In this document: piece by piece, positions 48,494 to 57,074 of the stretch
How the letters are laid out: every line of letters starts with the position of its first letter
Position numbering within the stretch: position 1 is the first letter of the stretch
DNA from: Leucobacter weissii
GTDB lineage: Bacteria; Actinomycetota; Actinomycetes; Actinomycetales; Microbacteriaceae
Direction: 5' to 3'
Assembly: GCF_017565745.1 (NCBI RefSeq)
Contig: NZ_JAGDYM010000004.1
Location: forward strand, 62,001-126,000
DNA: 64,000 nucleotides
Position numbers and translations under genes: made by a program
Notes under the pieces: model-generated
The model's database searches: none
What the model was told of the DNA's origin: nothing
Seen by the model: only the letters and a program-made list of their open reading frames with translations

Positions 48494-49891
48494 TCATCGG
48501 TCGTCGAGGGGGGTCCCGCCGCGATCCACCAGACCCCACGTGGCCGCGGCCGCCACGACGAAGAAGACGGCGAAGAGGGTGAAGGCGAGCGCCGCACCGC
48601 CCGCGGCGAGGATCAGCGGCACCAGCAGCGGCGCGATGATCGAGGCGATGCGGCCGACGCCGGCGGCCCAGCCCGCGCCGGTCGCGCGCAGCGAGGTGGG
48701 GTAGATCTCGGGGGTGACCGCGTAGAGGGCGCCCCATGCGCCGAGGTTGAAGAACGAGAGCGCCATCCCGGAGGCGATGATCGCGGCTTCGCTCTGCGCC
48801 GTGCCGAAGAGGACGGCGGAACCCGCCGATCCCAGCAGGAACACGGAGAGCGTCGAGCGGCGCCCCCACTTCTCGATGAGCCATGCCGCCACCGCGTAGC
48901 CCGGCAGCTGGGCGAGCGTGATGATCAGCGTGAAGCCGAAGGAGCGGACGAGGCTGAAGCCGGCGTCGACGAGGATGCTCGGAATCCAGATGAAGGCGCC
49001 GTAATAGGCGAAGTTCACGCAGAACCAGATCAGCCAGGCCGACGCCGTGCGCACGCGGAACTCGCGTGACCACAGCGAGGCGACGCGCGCGCCCGAACTG
49101 CGCGCCAGCGGCGCGGCCGCCGCGACGGCGGAGGCCGCCGCGGCGCGGCTGGGCTCCACGGGTGCCTGGATCCCGGCGGACCTCTCGAAGTCCGCGATGA
49201 TCCGCTCCGCCTCGTCCGCGCGTCCCCGGCCGATCAGCCAGCGGGGGGACTCGGGCAGGCCCCAGCGGACGATCAGGGCGTAGGCCGCCGGGATCGCGCC
49301 GAGCACGAACGCCCAGCGCCAGCCGTCGGGCGAGGCCGGGACCAGGAAGTAGCCGATGACCGCCGAGGCCGTCCAGCCGACCGCCCAGAACGCCTCGAGG
49401 ATCACGATGAGCCGACCCCGGATGCGCGCCGGCGCGAATTCGCTGACGTAGGTGGAGGCCACCGGCAGCTCGGCGCCGAGTCCGAGCCCGACGATGAAGC
49501 GCAGCAGCAGCAGCAGCCCCACCCCGCCCACGAGCGCGCTCGCGCCGGTCGCGACGCCGTAGATCAGGAGCGTCAGGGCGAACACCTGACGGCGTCCGAT
49601 CCGGTCGGCGAGCAGGCCGCCGAGGCTCGCCCCGATCGCCATGCCGGCGAAGCCCACCGAGACGATGAGCCCGCTCTCGCCCTTCGTGATCCCCCAGTGC
49701 TCCACCAGCGCGGCGATGATGAAGGAGATCAGGCCGACATCCATGGCGTCGAGCGCCCAGCCGATCCCCGAGCCGGTGAGGACGCGGCCGTGCTTGCGCG
49801 TGAACGGCAGGCGGTCCAGGCGTTCGGCCGGAGACGGCGCGGGCGGCCGCGGCTCGGGAGCGGAGTTCAGCGGCTCGGAAGATGCGGTCAT
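48494..49891 (-). CDS. MFS transporter (metabolite:H+ symporter type)
   Basis: A 465-aa MFS protein with 12 helices. GWALDAMDVGLISFI in helix 1 carries the D-x-x-D/G pattern of aromatic-acid and sugar symporters. GGLLADRIGRR, GLGLGAELPVASTYVSEFAP and LPESPRWLIGRG are typical of this group, so import of an organic acid or similar nutrient is likely. The start at 49891 is preferred over ATG 49897 because TACGAT ends exactly 6 nt upstream of it (leaderless). Divergent from the SAHH-like gene; their -10 elements overlap. Confidence 0.9.
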   Translation of the reverse strand: MTASSEPLNSAPEPRPPAPSPAERLDRLPFTRKHGRVLTGSGIGWALDAMDVGLISFIIAALVEHWGITKGESGLIVSVGFAGMAIGASLGGLLADRIGRRQVFALTLLIYGVATGASALVGGVGLLLLLRFIVGLGLGAELPVASTYVSEFAPARIRGRLIVILEAFWAVGWTASAVIGYFLVPASPDGWRWAFVLGAIPAAYALIVRWGLPESPRWLIGRGRADEAERIIADFERSAGIQAPVEPSRAAAASAVAAAAPLARSSGARVASLWSREFRVRTASAWLIWFCVNFAYYGAFIWIPSILVDAGFSLVRSFGFTLIITLAQLPGYAVAAWLIEKWGRRSTLSVFLLGSAGSAVLFGTAQSEAAIIASGMALSFFNLGAWGALYAVTPEIYPTSLRATGAGWAAGVGRIASIIAPLLVPLILAAGGAALAFTLFAVFFVVAAAATWGLVDRGGTPLDDR

Positions 49892-49897
49892 GCACAT

Positions 49898-49907
49898 ATC
49901 GTAGGCT
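49898..49907. promoter_or_regulatory. Overlapping divergent -10 elements
   Basis: TACGAT on the minus strand (49903-49898) and TAGGCT on the plus strand (49902-49907) share two bases. The first is 6 nt from the MFS ATG, the second 10 nt from the SAHH-like ATG. Initiation on one side should exclude the other. Confidence 0.5.
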
Positions 49908-49917
49908 CATAGCCACC

Positions 49918-51552
49918 ATGACCGCACCCGGCTCCGCGCCCGATTCCGCACACGTCCCCGCGCCCGGCTCCGCGCCGCCGCCGCTCCGCGCCGAGCGCTT
50001 GATCAGAGGCGCCGCTCGAGCCGGCAACGGCCTGATCGCGGGTGCGCGGGTGGCGGTCCGGGTGAGCGATCCTGAGGTGGCCGAGCCGCTGCGGTCGGCC
50101 CTGCGGCGGATGGGGGCGAGGCTCGAGCGCGAACCCGCCGGGCCGATCGGTGCGGGCGGCGACCCCGCCTCCGGGGGCGAGGCGGATATCGTCATCGGCG
50201 ATGAGCGGGTCGGACCGCCGGAGATCCGAGACGGATCGGCCGCCGGGCGGATCGCCTGGGCGCGCGCCCGCATGCCGGCGACCGCCGCGCTGGCGGACGA
50301 GCTGCGGAGCTCGGGCGCGCTCGCCGGCGCGCGGGTCGCCGTGAGCCTCGTCATCGAGCCGAAGACCGCGGCGCTCGCCCTCGCGCTGCGCGGAGCGGGG
50401 GCTGAGGTCGCGGTGTTCGGGGCCGCGTCGGAGACCGACCCGGCCGTCGTGCGCGAGCTGCTGCGCGAGGGTCTGACGGTGTTCGCGCCCGCCTCAGGTC
50501 CGGTGGCCGGCTCGGAGACGGATCCGGACGCCGCCGCCGTGGCGGACGCCCGGCACGCCGCCGCCGTGCTCGACTGGGGGCCCGAGCTGCTCGTCGATGA
50601 CGGGGCGCATCTGATCCGACTCGCCCACACCGAACGACCCGACGCGCTCGTCCGACTGCGCGGCGCGAGCGAGGAGACCACGAGCGGCGTGCGCCCCCTC
50701 CGCGAGATGCAGGCCGAGGGAGCGCTGCGGATCCCGGTGCTCGCCGCGAACGACGCCCGCACCAAGACGCTCTTCGACAACCGGATCGGCACCGGGCAGT
50801 CCTGCGTGTTCGCGATCGCTGACGCCGTGGATCACCCGGCGCTCGCCGAGCGGGGGCTCGCGCCCGGCGTTGCGGGGCGCTGTTGGACGGTGCTCGGCTA
50901 CGGTCCGGTGGGCGAGGGCGTCGCCCGCTTCGCGGCCGCGCTCGGCGCCCGGGTGACGGTGGTCGAGCGCGACGCCGTGCGGGCGCTCGCGGCGCTGCAC
51001 GACGGCTTCGAGGTCGGAGAGCCCACGTCGGTGCTGCCGCTCGCCGACGTGGTCGTGAGCGCCACCGGGATCCGGCACACGCTCGACGCGGCGGGGTTCG
51101 GGCTGCTGCGGCCGGGCACCGTGGTCGCGGTCGCCGGCGGCGTGGACGACGAGCTCGCGCTCGACGCGCTGCGGGCGCTGGGGTGGCGGCGCGGGGCCGT
51201 CACCGGGTCGGCGGGGGAGTGGCGGCCGCCCGCGGTCGATGCCTCCGCCGGCGTCGCGCTCGGCGTCATCGTGCTCGCGGACGGCGGCGGCGTCAACTAC
51301 ACCGCCGCCGAGGGCAACCCCGTCGAGGTCATGGATCTCTCCTTCGCGACCCAGCTGGCCGCCCTCGGGCGGCTGTCGGCTGGCGGGCTCGAGCCCGGCG
51401 TGCATCGCCTCGGCGCGGAGGACGAGCAGCGGGTCGCGCGTGCCGCGCTGGCCGCGCGCGGCGGGTCGGCGCACGCCGGGGCGGCGTCCGCTCCGCGCCC
51501 CGGCGATGCCGCGCAGGCCTGGCGGGCGCACCGCTACCGGGCCCGAACCTGA
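49918..51552 (+). CDS. S-adenosyl-L-homocysteine hydrolase-like protein
   Basis: A 544-aa homologue of AHCY, nearest in motif style to the short Thermotoga/archaeal type. Visible are RARMPATAAL (117-126), VDDGAHL (226-232), EETTSGVRPL (252-261), NDARTKTLFDN (278-288, Lys283, Asp287, Asn288), GTGQS, and the NAD motif GYGPVG (327-332). At the place of the conserved active-site His (LHLE-KTA in relatives) it has LVIEPKTA with Val145. The N-terminus is about 60 residues longer than usual and there is an Ala/Gly-rich tail ending AHRYRART. Downstream lies a deaminase-like amidohydrolase. It could hydrolyse a SAH-like thioether nucleoside. Confidence 0.85.
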   Translation: MTAPGSAPDSAHVPAPGSAPPPLRAERLIRGAARAGNGLIAGARVAVRVSDPEVAEPLRSALRRMGARLEREPAGPIGAGGDPASGGEADIVIGDERVGPPEIRDGSAAGRIAWARARMPATAALADELRSSGALAGARVAVSLVIEPKTAALALALRGAGAEVAVFGAASETDPAVVRELLREGLTVFAPASGPVAGSETDPDAAAVADARHAAAVLDWGPELLVDDGAHLIRLAHTERPDALVRLRGASEETTSGVRPLREMQAEGALRIPVLAANDARTKTLFDNRIGTGQSCVFAIADAVDHPALAERGLAPGVAGRCWTVLGYGPVGEGVARFAAALGARVTVVERDAVRALAALHDGFEVGEPTSVLPLADVVVSATGIRHTLDAAGFGLLRPGTVVAVAGGVDDELALDALRALGWRRGAVTGSAGEWRPPAVDASAGVALGVIVLADGGGVNYTAAEGNPVEVMDLSFATQLAALGRLSAGGLEPGVHRLGAEDEQRVARAALAARGGSAHAGAASAPRPGDAAQAWRAHRYRART

Positions 51553-51673
51553 TCCTCTCGCGTCGCCCGCGGCAAGGGGTCCACGCCCGGAGGGAAGCAC
51601 GCGGCCCGGAACACCCGGTCGATCCCGCAGCTCTGCCCCGAGCGACGGCGAAAAGGGGAGACGGGCGCGACAG

Positions 51674-51679
51674 TAGACT
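51674..51679 (+). promoter_or_regulatory. -10 hexamer of a leaderless promoter (amidohydrolase)
   Basis: TAGACT ends 6 nt before the GTG at 51686. Confidence 0.5.
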
Positions 51680-51685
51680 CGCGGG

Positions 51686-53014
51686 GTGAGCATCACCGTC
51701 TACAGCGCCGAGCACGTCTTCCCGGTGAGCAGCCCGCGGATCCGCGACGGCGCCGTCGCCGTGCGCGGCGGGCGGATCCTGCACGTCGGGGACCGGCGCT
51801 GGGTGCTCGAGGCGCTCGCGCAGCGCGGCGAGCCGATCCGCGAGGAGCGCTGGGACGGCGTGATCACCCCGGGGCTGGTCAACGCGCATACCCATCTCCA
51901 GTACACACGGATGAGCGACGTCGCCGCGCGCCATTACGAGGGCTTCGACGACTGGGGACGCGCCTTCGACGACGCCTACGAGCGCCCCGGACACGACTGG
52001 GCTGCGGCGGCGGCCGAGGGAGCTGCGCTGTCGGTCGCCGCCGGCGTGACGGCGCTCGCCGACGTCGTCACCGACCGCGCCGCGCTCTCCGCGCTGCACG
52101 ACGCCGCGCTGCACGGCATCGCCTACTGGGAGGTCTACGGCAAGAGCAACGCCGACTGGACGCCGGAGATCCGGGAGAGCGTGCGCCGCCAGCTCCGCGA
52201 GATCCCCGCGCCGCCGGGCGGAGGGGTCTCGCCGCACGCGCCCTACTCGCTGGAGGTGCAGCCGCTGCTCGAGATACCGGACCTCGTGCGCGAGGAGGGG
52301 CTGCGCCTGCACATCCATCTCGCCGAGGCGCACATGGAGCGCGAGCGCGGCGGGATCCAGGGCCGCGGCTCGTCGGGCGGCGACGCGCACGAGACCTGGC
52401 CCGAGCTGGGCGCCGACAGCTTCCGGGCGCTGCGATCCCGAGGCATCGGCGTCTCCTCGACCCAGTTCGTGGACCACCTCGGCGTGCTCGGCCCCGACTG
52501 CCATATCGCGCACGGCGTCTACGCGAACGCCGCCGACCGCGCGCTGCTGCGGGCGCGCGGCAGCAGCGTCGCGCTCTGCCCGCGCTCGAACGAGATCATC
52601 GGCCTCGACCTGCCGCCCGTCGCCGACTACCTGCGCGAGGGCAACCCCATCGCGGTGGGCACCGATTCGCTGGCCTCGTCCCCGTCGCTCGACCCGCTGG
52701 CCGATGTGGGGGCGCTCTACCGGGTGGCACGTCAGCAGGGCTACGCCGAGGCGGATCTGCATCAGCGCCTCTTTTCGGCAGCGACGCTCGGCGGGGCGAC
52801 GGCGATGGGGCTGCACGTCGGCAAGCAGCGGATCGGCCAGCTCGTCGTCGGCGCGTACGCCGATCTCGCCTTCTTCGACGTGCGGGGGCGGGATCGCGAC
52901 GCGGTGCTCGCGGAGCTCGTCGAGGCCGGGGCCGGTCGTTGCGCCCGCACGCTGGTCGCGGGCGCGGAGCGCTTCAGGGGAGAACGCATCGCGTTCGACC
53001 GCGATCCGCGCTGA
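51686..53014 (+). CDS. Amidohydrolase, SAH/MTA/adenosine-deaminase-like (ATZ/TRZ group)
   Basis: A 442-aa metal-dependent hydrolase. Ligands: His68 and His70 (NAHTH), His211 (HIHLAEAH, with Glu214), His276 (HIAHG) and Asp327 (GTDSLAS), which is the mononuclear subtype III pattern. SPHAPYS (about 182-188) is typical of MtaD-like deaminases. Relatives deaminate SAH, methylthioadenosine or aminofutalosine. It lies 133 bp after the SAHH-like gene, so a two-step route is plausible. Leaderless start (TAGACT-N6-GTG). Its last 16 codons belong to the first copy of a 62-bp tandem repeat. Confidence 0.9.
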   Translation: MSITVYSAEHVFPVSSPRIRDGAVAVRGGRILHVGDRRWVLEALAQRGEPIREERWDGVITPGLVNAHTHLQYTRMSDVAARHYEGFDDWGRAFDDAYERPGHDWAAAAAEGAALSVAAGVTALADVVTDRAALSALHDAALHGIAYWEVYGKSNADWTPEIRESVRRQLREIPAPPGGGVSPHAPYSLEVQPLLEIPDLVREEGLRLHIHLAEAHMERERGGIQGRGSSGGDAHETWPELGADSFRALRSRGIGVSSTQFVDHLGVLGPDCHIAHGVYANAADRALLRARGSSVALCPRSNEIIGLDLPPVADYLREGNPIAVGTDSLASSPSLDPLADVGALYRVARQQGYAEADLHQRLFSAATLGGATAMGLHVGKQRIGQLVVGAYADLAFFDVRGRDRDAVLAELVEAGAGRCARTLVAGAERFRGERIAFDRDPR

Positions 53015-53159
53015 GGCCACTGCCTCAGGAGCGCTTCAGGGGAGAACGCATGGCGTTCGACCGCGATCCGCGCTGAGGCCACTGCCTCAGGAGCGCTTCA
53101 GGGGAGAACGCATGGCGTTCGACCGCGATCCGCGCTGAGGCCACTGCCTCAGGAGCGCT
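52966..53159. repeat. 62-bp tandem repeat (3 copies plus 8 nt) over a gene end and terminator
   Basis: Copies start at 52966, 53028 and 53090, with an 8-nt remnant at 53152. Copy 1 contains the final codons of the amidohydrolase, its stop, and a hairpin CTGAGGC-CACT-GCCTCAG. Copies 2 and 3 differ from copy 1 by one base (ATC to ATG), so they carry three terminator-like hairpins in a row and two 8-codon micro-frames preceded by AGGGGAG. Confidence 0.95.
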
Positions 53160-53202
53160 ATGGGCACGGCCGCTCGGACGGGACTCGGTGAGCGGCGGCC
53201 GA

Positions 53203-53208
53203 TAGGCT
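53203..53208 (+). promoter_or_regulatory. -10 hexamer of a leaderless promoter
   Basis: TAGGCT ends 7 nt before the ATG at 53216. Confidence 0.45.
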
Positions 53209-53215
53209 GGCTCCC

Positions 53216-54181
53216 ATGGGAATCCGTGGTGTCCTGCGTCGTGTGAACGATCCGAGCAGCGTGCCGCACGGGGTTGTTTCGACGGCGCTCGTGGCGGGGC
53301 TGGCGTTGGTCGAGCCGCGGAGGCTGACCACGGGGCGTCGCCTGGTCTATCGGGTCGGGATCGCCGCGATGACCGCCTGGATGGTGTGGGCGAGCCTGCG
53401 GCCTAAGAGCGACGAGACTGTCGATTCGGCCGGCCCGGTCCCCCTGCTCGGCCCGGTTGATCCCGCCGCCTCGTTCGGTTCGCTCGGCCCGGCCGATCCG
53501 CTCGGGCCGCTCGGGCGCGCTGCGGTCGCCACCGGTGCGGCCGGTGCGGCGCTCGGGATCGCCGAGGCGGGCGAGGCCCTCGACGCCCGGCTGCACGACG
53601 GGCTGGTCCGCGCCGGCGCGCGGCGTCCGCGTCTCTGGCTGGCGGCTGGCGAGGCGGCACTGTCGATTGCCGCGTGGTGGGCCGCTCGTCGGCTCGACCG
53701 TGTCAGCATCGATACCGAGTATGCGTTCGAGGAGCCCGCGCGGGCTCTGGTCGAGCTGCCGGGGGAGCTCCGGGATCTGGCGCTGCACGTGCTTTCCGCC
53801 ACGGAGGATCACGGTGCGCCACGGCTGCGGGAGCAGTTGGCCGCGGCGAGGGCGATCAGCTTCGACGATGGTGCGATCGAGATCTCCTTCGCGCAGTTCG
53901 ACACTCCGACGGATCTGCCGCGGGCGGTGCCTGGGAACGGTGTGTTCCCCGTCATCGGGCGCTTCCGCGCGCTCGACAGCCGCACCTTCGACATCCGCAT
54001 CTTCGTCGACGAGGGGCGCCTGGAGAGCATCCACATCGATGAGGGAGCCGACTGGACGCCGGAGGAGCGGGACGACTGGGACGACGCGGGGCGCGACGTC
54101 GGCGAGCTGGAGGCGTGGCCCGCCCCGGCCGACGTCGAGCTGCTGAGCGAGACCGAGTCGGGCTACCGGCCGTTGACGTGA
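53216..54181 (+). CDS. Membrane protein of unknown function
   Basis: A 321-aa protein. The N-terminal half has hydrophobic stretches at about 20-35, 46-60, 102-117 and 142-157, suggesting 2-4 membrane segments, separated by a Gly/Pro/Leu/Asp-rich loop (about 70-100). The C-terminal 120 residues are acidic and soluble, with FDIRIFVDEGRLESIHIDEGADWTP. I recognise no family. It begins leaderless right after the tandem repeat and ends before a gene-free stretch. Confidence 0.7.
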   Translation: MGIRGVLRRVNDPSSVPHGVVSTALVAGLALVEPRRLTTGRRLVYRVGIAAMTAWMVWASLRPKSDETVDSAGPVPLLGPVDPAASFGSLGPADPLGPLGRAAVATGAAGAALGIAEAGEALDARLHDGLVRAGARRPRLWLAAGEAALSIAAWWAARRLDRVSIDTEYAFEEPARALVELPGELRDLALHVLSATEDHGAPRLREQLAAARAISFDDGAIEISFAQFDTPTDLPRAVPGNGVFPVIGRFRALDSRTFDIRIFVDEGRLESIHIDEGADWTPEERDDWDDAGRDVGELEAWPAPADVELLSETESGYRPLT

Positions 54182-54481
54182 CGCGCGGTCGTCGACCGCG
54201 CGCTCCCCTGCTCCCCGCGCTTCCGTCCCTCTGCTCGCCGCGCTTCCGCCACGAGAATGGTGCTCCGCGACGAGGGGCATCTCTCCTTGCAGGAGCGGAG
54301 CGCCGCTTTCGTCGCGGAGGATGCCTCTCGTCAGCCCCGGGACTCGCCGCCGATACGCAGCGGCCTCCGCGTGGAAGATGACCGTCTGTGACGACCGGGT
54401 TCTCCGGATCCGGGAACGCTGGCCTATGCTGGTTTGGTTGTCCGCCGATCCGGCTCAGGAACCCCGAGAGGACCCACCACT
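54182..54481. repeat. Intergenic region with competing inverted repeats
   Basis: This 300-bp stretch has no convincing gene. CTCCGCGACGA (54263-54273) pairs perfectly with TCGTCGCGGAG (54309-54319), while the overlapping GACGAGGGGCATC (54269-54281) pairs 12/13 with GATGCCTCTCGTC (54320-54332). The structures exclude each other. TATGCT at 54425-54430 is a likely -10 for the downstream transporter. Confidence 0.6.
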
Positions 54482-55336
54482 GTGCTCAAGAAGACCCGAC
54501 TCTCCGCCGCTCTCGCGCTGGGCGCTGCCGCGATCCTCGCCCTCACCGCGTGCACGAGCGGGGGCGGCGAGACCGAGAACACGGCCGAACCCGCGCCGGA
54601 GACCGGCCTCAGCACGCTCACCGAGGGCAAGCTGACCATCGCCACCGGCGAGCCCGCCTTCGAGCCGTGGGTGGTCGGCGACGACCCCGCCAGCGGCGAG
54701 GGCTTCGAGGCGGCGGTCGCCTACGCGGTGGCGGAGCAGCTCGGCTTCGCGGACGAGGACGTGGAGTGGGTGCGCACCACCTTCGACGCCGCGATCGCCC
54801 CCGGTCCCAAGGACTTCGACCTCAACCTGCAGCAGTTCTCGGTGACCGAGGAGCGGGCCGAGGTCGTCGACTTCTCCTCGCCCTACTACGAGACCACCCA
54901 GGCCGTCGTCGCCGCGACCGGCACCGAGGCCGCCGAGGCCGCCGGCATCGCCGATCTCAAGTCCGCCACCCTGGGCGTGATGAGCGGAACGACCTCGCTC
55001 AAGGCCGCGGAGGACGTGATCGCCCCCGACACCGATGTGCAGGTCTTCAACGACAACGCCGACGCCGTGACCGCCCTGCAGAACGGCCAGATCGACGCGC
55101 TCGTGGTCGACCTGCCCACGGCCTTCTACGTGCGCGACGCCCAGCTCGAGGGCGACGGCGTGATCGTCGGCCAGCTCGACGCCGCCGCGGGCGACGAGTT
55201 CGCCTTCGTCCTGCCGAAGGACTCGGCCCTCACCGCCGACGTGAGCGCGGCGGTCGACGCCCTGCGCGCCGACGGCACGCTCGAGCAGCTCGAGCAGACC
55301 TGGCTCGCCGACCAGGGCGCGCCGTTCCTCAGCTGA
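54482..55336 (+). CDS. Amino-acid ABC transporter substrate-binding lipoprotein
   Basis: A 284-aa family-3 solute-binding lipoprotein with signal peptide and lipobox LTAC (about 20-23). The ligand-binding fold is shown by LTIATGEPAFEPWV, FDLNLQQFSVTEERAEVVDFSSPYYE and ATLGVMSGTTSL, the last two being signature motifs. It binds a polar amino acid or similar compound. The GTG at 54482 follows GAGAGGA. It is the first gene of a three-gene importer operon and its coding sequence has very regular GC-rich codon use, hinting at high expression. Confidence 0.93.
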   Translation: MLKKTRLSAALALGAAAILALTACTSGGGETENTAEPAPETGLSTLTEGKLTIATGEPAFEPWVVGDDPASGEGFEAAVAYAVAEQLGFADEDVEWVRTTFDAAIAPGPKDFDLNLQQFSVTEERAEVVDFSSPYYETTQAVVAATGTEAAEAAGIADLKSATLGVMSGTTSLKAAEDVIAPDTDVQVFNDNADAVTALQNGQIDALVVDLPTAFYVRDAQLEGDGVIVGQLDAAAGDEFAFVLPKDSALTADVSAAVDALRADGTLEQLEQTWLADQGAPFLS

Positions 55337-55340
55337 GCTG

Positions 55341-56213
55341 TTGACCCCCACCCCGCGGCCGGAGGCGCGTCCGTTCCAGCCCAGCTCCGTCGAGCTGGAA
55401 CGACGCGCCTTCCGGCGCGCCCGCAGCCGGCGATCCGTGCTGGTCAGCATTCTGAGCACCCTGGTCTTCGCCGGGGTGCTCGTGCTCGTGCTCGTGGGCA
55501 GCCCCGGCTGGGAGCGGGTGAGCAGCACCTTCTTCGATCTCGACGTGGCCGTCGCGGCGTTCCCGCGCGTGATCGAGGGTCTCTGGCTCAACATCCGAGT
55601 GCTGGTCTTCGCGGCGCTCGGCGTCGCCGTGTTCGGCACGCTGCTCGCCATCGCGCGCACCCTGCGGGGCGCGGTGTTCACCCCGATCCGCCTCTTCGCC
55701 GCGGGCTACACCGACCTGTTCCGCGGAGTTCCGCTGCTGCTCGTGCTCTACATCATCGGCTTCGGCGTGCCGGGGCTCGAGCTCACGGAGCGCATGCCGG
55801 CGCAGTTCTGGGGCACCATCGCGCTGATCCTCACCTACTCGGCCTACGTGTCCGAGGTGCTGCGCGCGGGCATCGAGGCCGTGCATCCCTCGCAGCGCCT
55901 CGCGGCGCGCTCGCTCGGGCTCACCCACTCCAAGACCCTGCGGCTCATCGTCATGCCGCAGGCCGTGCGCAAGGTGACCCCCGCGCTGATGAACGACTTC
56001 GTCTCGATGCAGAAGGACGTGGGCCTCATCTCGGTGCTGGGCGCGGTCGACGCCGTGCGCGCGGCGCAGATCGAGGTGGCCAACAGCTACAACTTCACCC
56101 CCTACGTGCTCGCCGGGCTGCTCTTCGTCGCGCTCGCCTGGCCCTTCATCCGGATCACCGACTGGGTCACGGCGCGGGCGCAGCAGCGCGAGCAGATCGG
56201 GGGCACCGTATGA
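55341..56213 (+). CDS. Amino-acid ABC transporter permease
   Basis: A 290-aa HisM/GlnP-type permease with 5-6 helices after a basic N-terminus. FRGVPLLLVLYIIGFG and the EAA loop (RSLGLTHSKTLRLIVMPQAVR) are diagnostic. It starts with TTG at 55341, 4 bp after the previous stop, with no real ribosome binding site; reinitiation is likely and the exact start is uncertain. A single permease gene suggests a homodimeric channel. Confidence 0.93.
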   Translation: MTPTPRPEARPFQPSSVELERRAFRRARSRRSVLVSILSTLVFAGVLVLVLVGSPGWERVSSTFFDLDVAVAAFPRVIEGLWLNIRVLVFAALGVAVFGTLLAIARTLRGAVFTPIRLFAAGYTDLFRGVPLLLVLYIIGFGVPGLELTERMPAQFWGTIALILTYSAYVSEVLRAGIEAVHPSQRLAARSLGLTHSKTLRLIVMPQAVRKVTPALMNDFVSMQKDVGLISVLGAVDAVRAAQIEVANSYNFTPYVLAGLLFVALAWPFIRITDWVTARAQQREQIGGTV

Positions 56214-56995
56214 GCGAGCCGGAGGCGGCCGCGCCGCTGCTGCGCATCCTCGGCGTGGTCAAGCGCTTCGGCGAGCACACCGTGCTCGACGGCATCGACC
56301 TCGAGGTGGGACGGCACGAGGTGGTCGTGCTGATCGGCGCGTCCGGCAGCGGCAAGTCCACGCTGCTGAAGACGGTGAACCTGCTCGAGCAGGTCGACGA
56401 CGGCCGGATCCTCCTGGGCCGCGCGGACGCGCCGGGCGAGGCCGCCGAGGACATAACCGATCCGCGCATCGACGCGGATCGCGTGCGCGGCCGGATCGGG
56501 GTCGTGTTCCAGCACTACAACCTCTTCCCGCACCTGCGCGTGCTCGACAACGTCACCCTCGCCGCGCGCAAGGTGCACCGCGCCGGCCGCGCCGAGGCCG
56601 AGCGCACCGGCCTGGAACTGCTCGAGCGGATCGGGCTCGCGGAGAAGGCCCGGGAGTACCCGGATCGGCTCTCGGGCGGGCAGCAGCAGCGCGTCGCCAT
56701 CGCCCGCGCCATCGCCACCGACCCGGACCTCCTCCTGCTCGACGAGATCACGAGTGCGCTCGATCCGCAGCTCGTCGGGGAAGTGCTCGATCTCGTGCGC
56801 GAGCTCAAGACGCAGGGCTCCACGATCCTGATGGCGACCCATGAGATGAGCTTCGCCCGGCGCGTCGCCGACCGGGTCGTCTACCTCAAGGACGGGCGGA
56901 TCGTCGAGTCCGGCCCGCCCGCCCAGATCTTCGACGCGCCCGAGCGCGAGGAGACCCGGGAGTTCCTCTCGCGCCTGCGCGACCCGTTCTCCTGA
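56210..56995 (+). CDS. Amino-acid ABC transporter ATP-binding protein
   Basis: A 261-aa ATPase of the GlnQ/HisP group. Walker [10 protein letters not shown] (about 44-52), Q-loop FQHYNLFPH, signature LSGGQQQR, Walker [14 protein letters not shown] and the switch His in MATHEMSFA are intact. Its ATG overlaps the permease stop (ATGA), so it is translationally coupled and completes the importer. A small insert after the first strand set ([17 protein letters not shown]) is slightly longer than usual. Confidence 0.95.
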   Translation: MSEPEAAAPLLRILGVVKRFGEHTVLDGIDLEVGRHEVVVLIGASGSGKSTLLKTVNLLEQVDDGRILLGRADAPGEAAEDITDPRIDADRVRGRIGVVFQHYNLFPHLRVLDNVTLAARKVHRAGRAEAERTGLELLERIGLAEKAREYPDRLSGGQQQRVAIARAIATDPDLLLLDEITSALDPQLVGEVLDLVRELKTQGSTILMATHEMSFARRVADRVVYLKDGRIVESGPPAQIFDAPEREETREFLSRLRDPFS

Positions 56996-57074
56996 GCGTC
57001 GGCAAACGCTCTCGGCGAACACCGCCGGATCCGTCATCCTGACGTCACTGAGCGGGTGTAGTCTGAACAGCCTT

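Noticed and set aside
53050..53138. Two 8-codon frames in the tandem repeat as real genes
   Set aside because: They arise from duplication of the gene end; the SD-like sequence is part of the copied coding region. Kept only as a note in the repeat finding.
52966..53159. Possible CRISPR array
   Set aside because: The repeats are contiguous 62-bp units without unique spacers and no cas genes are nearby; it is a tandem duplication.
53217..54181. Horizontal transfer of the membrane protein gene because of its low-complexity loop
   Set aside because: GC content and leaderless start match the neighbours; the loop alone is not evidence of transfer.
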